A DNA stretch of 64,000 nt from Microstegium vimineum (lineage: Eukaryota > Streptophyta > Magnoliopsida > Poales > Poaceae): NCBI GenBank assembly GCA_022036555.1, contig CM039123.1, positions 15,350,326-15,414,325 of the forward strand, read 5' to 3'. Position numbers and translations under genes: made by a program. The notes under the pieces were generated by a model. The model worked only from the letters and a program-made list of their open reading frames with translations. It made no database searches and was not told where the DNA came from. Positions 21,546 through 33,469 of the stretch are shown piece after piece (the stretch's first letter is position 1; the number at the start of each line of letters is the position of its first letter).

Positions 21546-24356
21546 CTAAGCGTCGGGCGTAGGAGGAGCAGCCGGGTCACGAGCACGGAAGTCAAACTGT
21601 GTGTAGTCAAAGTCAGGGCTCGAGTCACTGTCAATACTCTGACCCGTTGTGTCTGGAGCTGTTGTGGGAGAGGGAGAAGTCACAGGAGAAGTAGCCGCAG
21701 AGGTGGAAGCTGAAGCATCGGCCACTGACTCGGCTAGAACATCTAACGGCTGTGTCTCCGGTACCACTGACTCAGTCTGTGCTGGTGCCTACGTACTAGG
21801 CAAGTCTGAAGCTAGAGCTGGCACTGAGGGAGCAACCTCTGACTCTATAGCAGGGACTAGGAGTGGTGTGTCTAACACTGAAACCTAAACTGTCGGTCCT
21901 TGGGGCTCACTGGCTGCTGAAGTCTCGTCTGGCTAGACCACTGGAGGTGTAGACATGGTGGTAGCAAGGTCCTGGGGTGCAAGCTCCAACGAAGCCACTG
22001 AGGAAGGAAAAGTACCACCAGTCTGTGGTGCGGGCTCCGGCGGAGAAGGTTGGTAGTCAGCAAGACTAGCAAGACCGGTGAGGGCACTATAGCTAGCTGA
22101 GAAGTCCCGAGCTATAGCCCCAAAGCCTGTCGACGCTGAGTAAGGTGTAAAACCTGTAGTGATCAGTGTGAACTGCGTCGTCTGCCCCACTGAGTCAAAC
22201 CACTGACTGACCTAACAAACTGGCGACTGAAACTAAGCTGAGGGACTCATACTCTGATGTCCACCTGAGGATTGTATAGCTGGAGTGGGAGTCACTGGTC
22301 GAGAGACAACTAGAGTGACCGGCCGACCCACATACGGTGTAGTGGAAACCACTGGCATAGTGTAGTACGAAGACGAGGGTGTCGGGTGCTGGACATAGTA
22401 AGGCACGCTAGGTGGAGGTGGCAAGCTGTGAGCCCTGGGTGTTGTCCAAACCGAGGCTGAGCTGACGGTCCGAGAAACTGCCCAAACTGAGGCGAGACTG
22501 AGGGGCCTGTCGGCGGACCAAGCTGAAACTGCTGAGGCCTCTAAAGAAACGATGGTGGAGGAGCTCTAGTGTGCTGTAGGATATGTGTCATGAACTGCAA
22601 GGTCTGAGCCTGAGACGCAAGCAACTGTTGTTGGAACTAATCCTCTCTGGCCTGAACCTGGTCAATCATCACGACCATCGAACCTTGGGACGCCTCTAGC
22701 CTGTCTAAGATCCTAAGGAGAGCGGGGTCGGACTGAGCTGGTGGAGGAGCTGCGCTGGAAGGATTGGCCCCTGCGTCGCGCGCTGCTGCTAGACGAGGTG
22801 GAAACGGATGGTTGTCCTCGTTGTCGCTGCCAGAGGGGATTGACTCAGTGCCCTAATCCAAGTCCTCCTGCCTATCAAGGTCAGCTAGCTCTACCTGTGC
22901 CACTGCATGGATCACCTCGTCCTGGGCATCCACATCAGCCATCTCCCAAGTCGGTACATCATGATGAATACCCCTGAGAACTCAACTGCCACAGCGACCA
23001 TCGATCACATCACTCATCTTGTAGATCGGAAAGATGGACGGTGAGTGAGCAAGCTCTCGACTGATCTCTGGGTGACTGTGAAGAGAGAGAACCAACAAAG
23101 AACAGATCCGGTGACCGTAGGGAAGCTACCTCCGAGACACGATCCCATCTACGATAGTGTCCTCCATCTCACGGACTATGAAATCAGCAATATCAAATGG
23201 AGTCTGCCTCACTATCGCTGCCAAGAGGTACTGCTGGAGGTTCATGAGCATGTCACGGTAACCAGTGCGAGGTAAGAGAGTGTGCCTCAACACATTATTA
23301 AGGAGACGAACGCGAGAGTGCAACTCGGCGGGGGTCCGACTAGCACCGGGACCGAACGGAGGATGAAAACAAGGATCAACGAGGTCTACCTCCAGTGTGG
23401 TGCCTCCAATAGCTCTGCGCGGGGGGCACACTCCCCAAAACACTGCTGGTGTAGCCTGAGGTCATACTAGGTGAGGTGGAGATGCTCTCTGAGTGCTGTC
23501 AGGTACATCCGGTAGCGCTCACCTCTGAAAGTGTACTGAAGGAACTGGTGGTCAGGGTCAATCCAGAGCGAAGCGTAGAACTTCCTAACTCAGTGCTCAA
23601 CATAGTTCCCCGAGCGGCCTAGTAGGTCTGCTAGCCCGGGAAGGCACGTGAGTAGAGGCTGAAGCACCTCTCCACCGGTAGCCACTATGTGCTCGAGAGG
23701 GCACACTCGGTGCGGTCGCAGCTGAATCCTCATCGTCCAGGCTGCGTCATAGAAGTCCTCGTGGCGAGGGTACCACCAGCCTGGAGAGGCGTCCAGGTGC
23801 CGCTAAATGGGACACCAGTCCTCAAGCTCTATATCCGCAGCTCACACACCTGTTGGGTAGTCGCCAAGCTGAGGTTGAGGTGCACGGGCATCACTGGGGG
23901 GCCTGCAAGAAACGGTGGTGGCGGAGCTGCTCTTGGAACTCGGTCTCCCCGGCAATGACCCTCAGGGCGAGGATCAACCTCGACATGGGTGCGAGAGGAG
24001 CGACAGAGTGGAGGAGTCTGAGCTGTCTCTGCTACCTCTGCTGCCTCGGCTGCCTCTAAAGTATGAGTAGCCTCAACTATCGATGTTGGTGCCTAAGAAG
24101 ACTGTGTCGGCTGAGCTCTGGCTGCCGGTGAAGCTGTAGTAGTACGAGTGTGAGTGCGGTTGCCAATACGAAGCCCAGCACCACGCTCTGCTCTATTGGT
24201 TGCCTCTGTTGCGGCTATAGCTACCGGTGTGTCTCTGTCAAGAAGCTTCCGCTTCTTGCTGGAAGCCTTCGCCTTCTCCTGAGCGGTGGAAGGGCGAGGT
24301 GGGTCGTCGTCACCGGGACCACCTCCGACATTCTTCACCCGAGCCATACTGATCAA
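21546..24356 (-). pseudogene. 3' ORF of element A (extra Sirevirus reading frame)
   Basis: The minus-strand ATG at 24356 opens 'MARVKNVGGGPGDDDPPRPS' followed by a Lys/Arg patch (KKRKLL). Stops and frame changes follow. 23126-23443 gives 'LLPRTGYRDMLMNLQQYLL' and 'TPFDIADFIVREMED', resembling the domain catalogued as putative plant transposon protein in extra ORFs of plant LTR elements. 22233-22424 and 21546-21767 are Pro/Ser/Thr-rich and acidic. Such 3' ORFs, sometimes called env-like in Sireviruses, have no settled function. Element B inserted about 80 bp upstream of this ATG. Confidence 0.55.
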
Positions 24357-24437
24357 TCAAGCAAACAATCTGAAAGAGGCCCAAATGCCACTGCCACTGA
24401 GTGTCAACTGAGAAAAACCACTATCAACCTGAACACT

Positions 24438-25327
24438 TGTAAGATCTCTAGAAGGGTAAATAGCCTAAAGGGAGGTGAATAGGCCTATAAAAATTCACTT
24501 CAAACAAATGTCAAATGCCAGGGCGGCACTGCCGGCCTAGGGAGGGCGGCACTGCCGGCCTCTAAAAACTGAGCAGAATGAAATGAGGTTTGGCAGGGAT
24601 ATACTAGATACCAATGTGAGTCCTTCCCTGCAAAATCAACACAAGAACCAGTTCGAATCCAAATCCAAATCCACCGAGTCCAAGCTCTAATCATAGTTCC
24701 AATCCCTTCATACACTTCCCAGAAACATGAATCCCCAACTAGAACCATCACATTGCATAGATCAAACCGAAAAGGTTAGGTTAGGGTTTCACCTTGCTTC
24801 CAAATCGTGGGATTGAAGGGGAAAGAGGAGAGGGCTGCCTTCCACAAGTAGCACGTCCACCAATCTCGCAGAAAGTCGATGGTGGAGGGTTAAGGAGCGG
24901 CAATGTCGGCCAAGGGGACGGCAATGTAGCTCCTAGGTCACCTCTATGGAAGAGAGGAGAGGTGAGGAGGGTTCTGGTCGAGGGAGAGCATGGGCACTGA
25001 GCAATAGATAGGTTTTATAAAAGCCCACGGGTCCACGAAAGATTCACCCGAATCTGCCCAAAGAAAAGAGGGCGACACTGCCGACCTTAAAGGGCGGCAC
25101 TGTCGGCCTGGGTGAAAAACAACTACTGGACTAATTCCAGTTGGACTGTTCTCTATATTAGATATGGACATATATGCCTAAGTATCATGACCAGAAAGCA
25201 TTCAACATACAAACAATGGTCATGAGCCTTAGTTGGACTTTTGAAAAGGGTTTTGAAACACAATATTGAAGATTTTTATAAAGCTTTTCCTATGTCGCTA
25301 GGTTGACAAACAAATATGTGCTATAGT
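24438..25327 (-). repeat. 3' LTR of element B, chimeric or replaced
   Basis: 24438-24660 matches 31547-31746 (about 5% differences plus a 24 bp tandem duplication of the GGGCGGCACTGCCGGCC motif). From 24661 to the pol stop at 25328 it bears no evident resemblance to the 5' LTR. It has its own TATA-like 'ttttataaaa' (25012-25021, minus) and two more copies of the motif (25068-25110). The expected U3 start TGAAAGTGC and the polypurine tract were not found. The inner border is therefore uncertain. Confidence 0.6.
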
Positions 25328-28300
25328 TCAACCAAGGTTGCGAGAATCAAGAATATTTAGCTCACTACGCAAAGCACAAAACCTTGTCTCATCTAGAGGC
25401 TTAGTGAAGATATCGGCTAGTTGTTTTTCGGTGCTCACATGGCAAATTACGATATCTCCTTTTAATTCGTGGTCTCTCAAGAAGTGATGATGGATGTCTA
25501 TGTGTTTTGTTCTAGAGTGACTAATTGAGTTATTTGCAAGTTTAATGGAACTCTCGTTATCACACAAGAGAGGTACCTTGGTGAAATGACATCCAAAATC
25601 TTTTAAGGTTTGCCTCATCCAAAGTAGTTGAGCACAACAAGCACCGGCTGCAACATACTCGGCCTCAGCGGTGGAAAGGGCTACACAATTTTGCTTTTTA
25701 GAACCCCAAGACACTAGGGACCGTCCAAGGAATTGACACATCCCCGAAGTGCTTTTTCGGTCTACCTTGCAACCGGCATAATCAGAATCCGAATAGCCAA
25801 GTAGATCGAACTTGGAGCCCTTAGGATACCACAAGCCAAGGTTAGGAGTGTGTACTAAATATCTCAAGATTCTCTTAACCGCCACCAAGTGGCACTCTTT
25901 CAGGTTAGCTTGAAATCTAGCACACATGCACACACTAAGCATTATGTCCAGCCTAGATGCACAAAGGTAAAGGAGAGAGCCAATGATGGAACGATATACC
26001 TTTTGGTCCACGGCTTTCCCTTCTACATCAAGATCAAGATGTCCATTAGTTGGCATGGGAGTTTTGATAGGTTTTGCATTCACCATGTCAAACCTTTTTA
26101 GCATATCTTGGGTGTACTTTGCTTGGCATAGAAAAGTCCCTTCCTTCAATTGATTGATTTGAAAACCAAGGAAGAACTTGAGCTCACCCATCATGGACAT
26201 CTCAAACCTCTTAGTCATAGTCCTACTAAACTCTTCACAAAATGAGATGTTAGTACTACCAAATATTATGTCATCGACATATATTTGGCACACAAAGATA
26301 TCTTTATTGATCTTATGAGTGAAGAGGGTAGGATCGGCTTTGCCTATTTCAAAGCCTTGCTTGAGCAAGAATTCCTTAAGGCATTCATACCATGCTCTTG
26401 GTGCTTGCTTAAGCCCATAGAGTGCCTTTTGGAGTTGGTAGACATGGTTTGGGAACTTGGGGTCTTCAAAACCGGGTGGCTGCTCAACATAAACCAACTC
26501 TTGTATTGGGCTATTGAGAAATGCACTCTTGACATCCATTTGATATAACTTGAAGTCATGATGGGCAGCAAAGGCTAGAAGCATCCGAATTTCTTCAAGT
26601 CTTGCCACCGGTGCATAGGTTTCTTCAAAGTCCAAGCCCTCTACTTGAGTGAACCCTTGAGCCACCAACCTTGCCTTGTTCCTTGTCACCACACCATTCT
26701 CATCTTGCTTGTTGCGGAATACCCATTTGGTGCCTATCACATTGGTATTGGGTCTTTCCACCAAAGTCCACAACCATAATCCAATCTGGGTCATCAAGTG
26801 CTTGATCTACCTTCAAGGGTTCCAAGGAGGAAACAAACGAGTAATATTGACAAAAATTTGCTATATGAGAACGAGTTGTTACCCCCTTGCGGATGCTTCC
26901 AAGAATGTTGTCAACGGGGTGATCCCGTTGGATAGTTTGGCGTAGTCTTGGGTGTTCAACACCTCCTTAATCTTCTGATGTACTAGCATCTTGTTCTTGT
27001 TCAAATATAGGCTCTAAGTTCAGCCCTTGAGGTAATGGAGTCCTTGCTGGACTGCTTGCTACTGGTTCACTAGGGGCGGCACTGCTGCCCTGCTGAACTG
27101 CAGCAGGAGTTTGCTGCTGTTGGATGTTGACTACGACAACGGAATCTTGAGCAGCAACACTTTGAGGTTCCTCATGATCAGCATCTTCTTCTTCCAATGG
27201 CCTAATTTCTCCTATGGCCAAGTCCTTGATTGCTTCACATGGTGGATCCTCCTTTCCTACAACACTTGCATCAATTTGCTCTACTTGAGAGTCATTAGAT
27301 TCATCAAATGTCACATCTATTATGATCTCAACTCTACCAACGGTTTGGTTGTAGACACGATAGGAATGCTCATTTGATCCATAACCAAGTAATATGCCAA
27401 TATCAACTTTAGGTGCAAACTTAGAGGTTTTGGGTCTTTTGTTGAGAATGAACACTTTGCACCCAAAAACTCTAAAGTAAGACACCTTTGGTTTGTTACC
27501 GGTTAGGAGTTCATAGGAGGTATTCTTAAGCTTCTTGTGTAGATAGAGACAGTTAATAGCATGACATGCGGTGTTGATTGCCTCATACCAAAAGATGTCC
27601 GGAGTCTTGTATTCGTCAAGCATTGTCCTTGCCACATCAATTAGAGTCCTATTCTTCCTCTCTACTAAACCATTTTATTGAGGGGTGTAAGGAGCTGAAA
27701 ACTCATGTTTGATGCCCTCATCATCAAGAAACTCTTCCACCATAGTGTTCTTGAACTCGGTCCCATTATCACTTCTCACTTTCTTGATTGGGAGACAAAA
27801 TTCCTTTTGAGCCCTTCTTACAAAGGTTTTCACCTTGTCTTGTACCTGAGACTTATCATAAACAAAAAACACCCAAGTGAACCGGGAATAATCATCAACA
27901 ATTACCAATCCATATTTGTTACCTACTTATGTAGGCAACCGGTCCAAAGAGATCCATGTGAATCAACTCCAAAGGTTGAGTAATGGTCATGATGCTCTTT
28001 GGTGGGTGAGGTACACCTACTTGCTTCCCAGCTTGGCATGCTCCACATATCATATCTTTCTCAAAATGAACATTTGTTAGTCCAAGGATGTGTTCATTCT
28101 TTAGGAGTTTGGCCAAGTTCCTCATCCCAACATGAGCTAGTTGGCGATGCCAAAGCCAACCCATGCTAGATTTTGCCACTAAACAAGTCTCAAGCTTAGC
28201 CTTACATTTGTTAAAATCAACTAGGTAAAGCTTGCCCTTCAAACGACCCGTAAAGACAATAGCGGAATCCTCCCTCTTAAGAACTTCCACACCCTTATCC

Positions 28301-28548
28301 GTAAAGAGACAATTGTAGTTAATCTCACAAAGTTGTGATACGGACAACAAATTATAACTCAACGAATCAACATGCAAAACATTAGAGATAGAATGATCTA
28401 GAGTTATAGCAACTTTACCAAGACCGATCACATCCCCCTTTGAGTTATCTCCAAAGACAATGTTCTCACTAGCATCGGTCGAGGGGGTATATGAATGGAA
28501 CATACTCCTTTCTCCGGTCATATGATTTGTACATCCACTATCAAGCAC
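25328..28548 (-). pseudogene. Pol of element B, broken
   Basis: Protease motif LDSGCTNHMTG and Cys/His finger (27919-28548). Frame change near 27915. Integrase with DDYSRFTWVFF and RSDNGTEF (27675-27908), interrupted by TAA at 27675-27677 inside the TPQ/NG motif. Integrase C-terminal part and linker (26967-27635). The linker-to-RT junction (about 26785) appears to have lost roughly 30-40 bases. 25328-26797 is a long open RT/RNase H frame of 489 codons: QMDVKSAFLNS, catalytic YVDDIIFGS, then STAEAEYVAAGACC, DNESSIKLANN and SRTKHIDIHHHFLRD. This is the best-preserved coding segment in the window. Confidence 0.88.
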
Positions 28549-28585
28549 CCAACTTGATCCACCGGAGGAGTATGCCTACAAAATA

Positions 28586-31532
28586 AGTTTAGTTCCTTGA
28601 TTTAGATCCCCAAAGATTCTTGGGGACTTGCATGTTAGTAACAAGGGTCTTAGGAACCCAAATAAAAGCATTAATGTAAATATTTTTTCCCTTGCCAATA
28701 TGCTTGGCAATCACTTCTCCCTTGCTGTTGTTCTTCAATTCAAAGCAAGATCTCAAACTTGAGTGAGATGCTTGAGCCTTTGATTGATATGAATATCTAT
28801 TTGGAGTAGCCCAGATAGTTTCCTTTAGCTTCTGCACCTCATTCTTCACCTTATACACCTCTTTAGTGTGCTTGTTGTGGGCAGTGGAGTCATAAGTGGC
28901 CTTCCTTTTCTACGGGGAGCGGCACTGCTGCCCTTGGGTGGCTGTGCTGCTCGAGGTGAGGCTTGTGCCACTGGCTGTGCAGGCCTCTCTGTACCTATTC
29001 TGCCACTACTCACAAATTGAACACATTCAATTCCTTTGACAACCTTTCTTCCATTCTCTTTGCCTCCACGAGTGAGGCCAAGTCCATCTTTGATGAAAAG
29101 ATGTCTTCCATCTTTGAATTGTGGCTTCTTTGGTTGATCAACTTTGCCACTTGCTGATTTTTTATCATCATTGCACTTTTCATGTAGCAAAGCATTGAGC
29201 CTAGCAATCTCCTTATTCATTGCTTCCATATTGGTAAGGTTAGTGGAATAAGCATTTATATCAATTTCAAAACATCTTCCACAACCTTGGCTAGTGGAGG
29301 GAGTAGAGGTATCCTTTAAGGTAGAAGGCTATGAGTTGCTCTCCCAAAGAAGGTTATATTGCAACTCCATTTCCTTGTGCTTTTCATCTAAGACACAATA
29401 CTTTTCATGGAGTGAAATATTTGCCTTCTTTGTAAGAGCATGATCTCCTTGCTCTTTGACCAATGCCTTTTGCAAGGATTTCACCTCACTTCTCTCTTCC
29501 TTAAGAGCTTCCTTGTTGGCAATATACATTTTCTCAAGTTCATCAAGGTCATTTTCTCTATTGTCCAACTCTACTTGAGTTTCCTCTAATTCCTCCTTAA
29601 GCTTAGAGATTATTAGTGTGATCTTAGGATTTAGGTTCTTTATGATTTCATCCATTTCTTCATCACTAGAACCTTCATCTCTAGAACCTTCATCACAAGA
29701 GGTATCACTAATATCACTACTAGAAGCATCATGAGAAGGAGGAAGGGGTTTTTCTTTTGATTTTACCTTCTCACCCTTTGCCATAAGACAAATATGAGGG
29801 GAGTAGTAGTCATCATCATCACTTATGTTGTTGAAGAGCTTTGGTGTAGAGGATGGCTCTTGGATAGCAATGGTTGCAAGCTTCTCATCCTCATCACTTT
29901 GGCTCTCTAGTGAAGAATCCCATTCATGGCCAATGTGGGCTTTACCCACTTGCTTGAACCTTCTCTTATTCTCAAACTTGTCATCTTGTCTTTCCTTCTT
30001 GCGGAAGCCATCTTTCTTCTCATTTGGGTAATTTGCAATAAAATGCTCGGTGCTCCCAGAATTATAGCAAGTTCTTTTCTTCTCGCTAGGGAATCTTCTC
30101 TTCACAAACTTTTACCCATTTTGCTTCAAGCCTTTATTGTACTTCTTGATGAAGAATGTCATGTCTTTGATCTCTTCAAAATCAGCTCCATCATCTTCAT
30201 CATTTCTTGAGGAGGAAGTGGAGTCCTCTTCTTGTTGCACTTGCTTCATTTTCTTGAACTTGCTTGTAGAAGCTTGCTTGCTGCCCTCTTTCTTGCTTGG
30301 GAAGCTTTGCTTGGTTGCTTTGCTTGATTTGAGAGCCACATTCTTGATCTTCATTCCATCAAGCTTTGATTGCAACTCTCCAAGCTTTCTTCTCTCATTT
30401 GCTTCCTCTCTTTGCATGTCAAAGGTCAACAATCTTCCAAGCACATCATTGGGAGTGAAGTGCTCAAACTTCTTCTTATCTCTAATCAAGGTGACCACGG
30501 TCTCATTCCTTGGTGAGTAAGCTTCCAACATGATTTTCACCACCTTATGATCATCAAGCTCCTCAAAAACCATATCCTCTAATTTTGCAACCATGGTCAT
30601 CAATCAGTCAAACATCTCTTGTGGCCCTTCACCATCCAGAATCACAAACCTATTGAGCTTGGCCATCATCAAATCAATCTTCGCCTTTCTCACTTTATCT
30701 ACACCTTCATGAGCTAGGTGTAGGGTGTCCCAAATTTGCTTGGCCACATCCACATTCATCACTCTATTGTACTCATTTCCATCCAAGGCACTAAGAAGGA
30801 TGCTAGTGGCTTGAGCATTGAGATGGACAGCAATCATTTCTTCATTTGTTGGCTCTTCGGGATCCTCTGGCACCTGCACACCCTTCACAACAATCTCCCA
30901 AAGGCCAGGGTGAAGACCAATAAGTTAAGCCTTCATCAAATGCTTCCACTTAGCAAAGTTAGTCTCACCGAAATGAGGTAACTTGCCGGTGGGAACATTT
31001 ACAAAAGACTTACGGTCTTGGTTAGTCAAATAAGAATAGTTGAAAGAGACGGCGGAGTACTTTTTCTTGTTGTTGCTGCTGCCATCATCCTTCTCCTTCT
31101 TCTTCTTTCCACCCTTGGAGTCGAAGTAGGATGCATCATCATCACCATCATCTGAGCTACTTGATAGCTCACTAGATGAAGCATCCTTGGCCTTCCTTTC
31201 TTCTTTCTTCGCTCTTGCTGCCCTTCTCTTGACTCTTTCTTCTCTCTTGAGTCTTCTCTCTTCTTTTCTTTCTCTCTTCTCTTCTCTTCTTTTCTTTTCT
31301 CTTCTCTTTTCTTTTCTCTAAGTGCTCTTCTTTCTTTCTTTGCTTGTAACTTATCCTCGTCGGTGGGCTTGACAACGGGAACTGAGGAGTAGCTAGAGCT
31401 GGATAGCTCGCTGCTACTCACATCCTCCACTATCACCTTGTCCGTTGCATCACCACCTTTTGCCCCCCCCCCCCCCCGGAACCTTGACCCGTTTCCATAC
31501 TTCACGCGGTGAAGCGTATACGAAGTATCCAA
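28586..31532 (-). pseudogene. Gag of element B, broken
   Basis: The frame opens right after the primer site without a clear ATG (TTG at 31532). It runs through Ser/Asp-rich sequence into a Lys/Arg/Glu tract (31180-31345). Core gag: 30604-30888, ending in TGA at 30604-30606 directly before 'LMTMVAKLEDMV'. 30112-30603 continues the core with a Lys-rich tail. 29329-30105 starts at a knuckle remnant (CYNSGSTEHFIANYP), in which two of the zinc-binding Cys positions are Ser and Tyr, followed by an acidic and coiled-coil-like region. 28589-29229 is the C-terminal part. The frame shifts several times. Confidence 0.8.
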
Positions 31533-31543
31533 GCTCCGATACC
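31528..31543 (-). other. Primer binding site of element B
   Basis: On the minus strand TGGTATCGGAGCTTGG, three bases after the end of the LTR. It is close to the TGGTATCAGAGC site usual for copia elements. Confidence 0.8.
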
Positions 31544-31546
31544 ACT

Positions 31547-32717
31547 TGTAGGATCTCTGGAAGGGTAAATAGCCTAGAGAGGGGGTGAATAGGCCTGTAA
31601 AAATTCACTTCAAACAAATGTCAAATGCCAGGGCGGCACTGTCGGCCTCTAAAAACTGAGCAGAATGAAATGAGGTTTGGCAGGGAGATACTAGATACCA
31701 ATCTGAGTCCTTCCCTGCAAAATCAACACAAGAACCAGTTCGAAGACTGGTTACCACAGAAATGCTTCATTTCCTCGAATCACCAACACAAACTCTAGCA
31801 CAAGATGAATTGCAATAAACAAACCCTAGGGGTCCAGCACACAAGACACAAGGATTTATCCCGTGGTTCAGCTCACCACCAAAGCTTGCCTAAGTCCACG
31901 TTGTTGAGGTGCCACAAAGGCTAGGAGCTTTGCAACTCCCACTCGGTCTCAAGTCAAGGAAGTGAATCCTTGAGATGAGGGGTAATTCCTTAGCTTCACA
32001 CAACGATTACAAACCTTCCTAGGCTGCCACAAGCGAGGGGCAAGCTCTAGGGCGACGCCTAGCCGGCTAGGAGCAAGCTCCAAGGGTAACAAACCCTAGC
32101 ACCGCTGGCCAAACGAGAACCACAAGCTCTTAGACTTTGGGAAGTAGTAGATCCGCTCTCTAGGAGTGTTTTGCTGCCTTTTCCCTCAAGAATCTATGGT
32201 TGGAAGTGTGGGATTGCTTGGAGGGTAAAGGTCAACAATGGAGTGAGGGAGAGAGAGCTCTGTTTCAAACGGTCGGATTCGGAGGAAGACGAAGGAGTAT
32301 TGAACTGGTGATGTGGAGACCATTCCAGCGGGTATTTATAGTCAAGGGAATCTGCTGGAAATAGAGGGTGGCACTGCCGCCCTAGCTCAGTGTGGTTGCT
32401 GGATTTGAATCTTGGACTGGACACTAAGCTAGCTGAGAGTATGTTTGGGATAAAGATTTGAGCATGTGATTCACATTTGACCAAACAACACTAGAATCCC
32501 CCTTAATAGTACGGTATACCAATACTCAAATTCAAACCAAAAATGAATTTAAACCTTTGATGAGTAGAGAAGCCACCATAAGAATTTGGGTACCTCCACC
32601 TTATCTATATCTTCCTCTTTTTATTATTACTTGCCTGTCATCTCAAAGAATCTCATTAGATCTTGAATTAGGCGGTCATCAACACCAAAACCCACTTAGG
32701 GCTTGATTGCACTTTCA
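31547..32717 (-). repeat. 5' LTR of element B
   Basis: 1171 bp, ending TCCTACA on the minus strand directly before the primer site. Minus-strand TATAAATA at 32333-32340. It contains 'accgtactattaaggggg' near 32510, like the A LTRs, and two GGCACTG(C/T)CGGC-type motifs (about 31633 and 32368). Confidence 0.88.
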
Positions 32718-33469
32718 ACACTGCCTCTGACAAGAAAACCACTATCACTACAAGAGGCCCATATGCCACTATCAATCTCGTGAGGCTTTGCCTCAATCCA
32801 TACTCGCGGGCTTTGCCCCGAGTTCGCTGACACAACCACTGAGCAACTCGATTGCCATAAGATAGAATAGATAGAAGTACATAAGCAACATATATATCTA
32901 GAGGTGTGAAAAGCCTAACGAAGCAAGCATATAGGTAAGTAAGAATGAATTGTGCCAGCTACCTTAGGTAAGAAGCGTTGTCGAATCAATGCACGTCGGG
33001 TAACAGACCAGGACACCACGAACAGCGAACCGACGATGGCTGAAACACGTGATCGATGGATCGAGGATTAAACCCTAGGGAGGGTAGGCGGATATGACCC
33101 TAGGGGCGGTGGGGGCTTGTTGTGGTGGTAGTGGTAGGGGAGGGGGGTTAGGGTTTCAGGGGAAACCCTAGGGTGGGTGGGTGATCTGCTCGGAGGGGGA
33201 GGGGTGCTGGGGTGGGAGCAGAGCACGGAGGCACGCGAGGGCACAAAGCATGGGTGGCGTGACGCGGCGCTCGGCGAGGGGAGAGCGCGGCGGCGCGTAG
33301 GCAGGGCATGGGAGCATGAGGGCGAGGGGAGCGCGGGACGAATAGGTGGGGCAGCCGGCGGCACGAGTTGCTGGCAGCGAGGATGGGCGACATGTATGGC
33401 GAGCGGTGGCGGTGAGTCGGCGTACGGGCGAGGGTGGTTGAGAAGAACACAGATGGGGACAGAACAGAG

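Larger units (their letters stand above)
24438..32717 (-). mobile_element. Sirevirus-like Ty1/copia element B, TSD ACACT, nested in A
   Basis: Minus-strand element with outer ends TGAAAGTGCAATCAAGCC (at 32717) and ...GATCTTACA (at 24438), and a perfect duplication ACACT (24433-24437 and 32718-32722). Inside are a primer binding site (31528-31543), gag and pol. The flanks rejoin A's spacer, where 'aaaaccactatca' occurs on both sides. It inserted after A. The two LTRs match only over about 200 bp (see the LTR entries). All frames are broken. Confidence 0.88.

Noticed and set aside
21546..24356. Cellular gene for a Pro/Ser-rich protein
   Set aside because: It lies between the polypurine tract and pol of element A, inside exact element borders, so it belongs to the retrotransposon.
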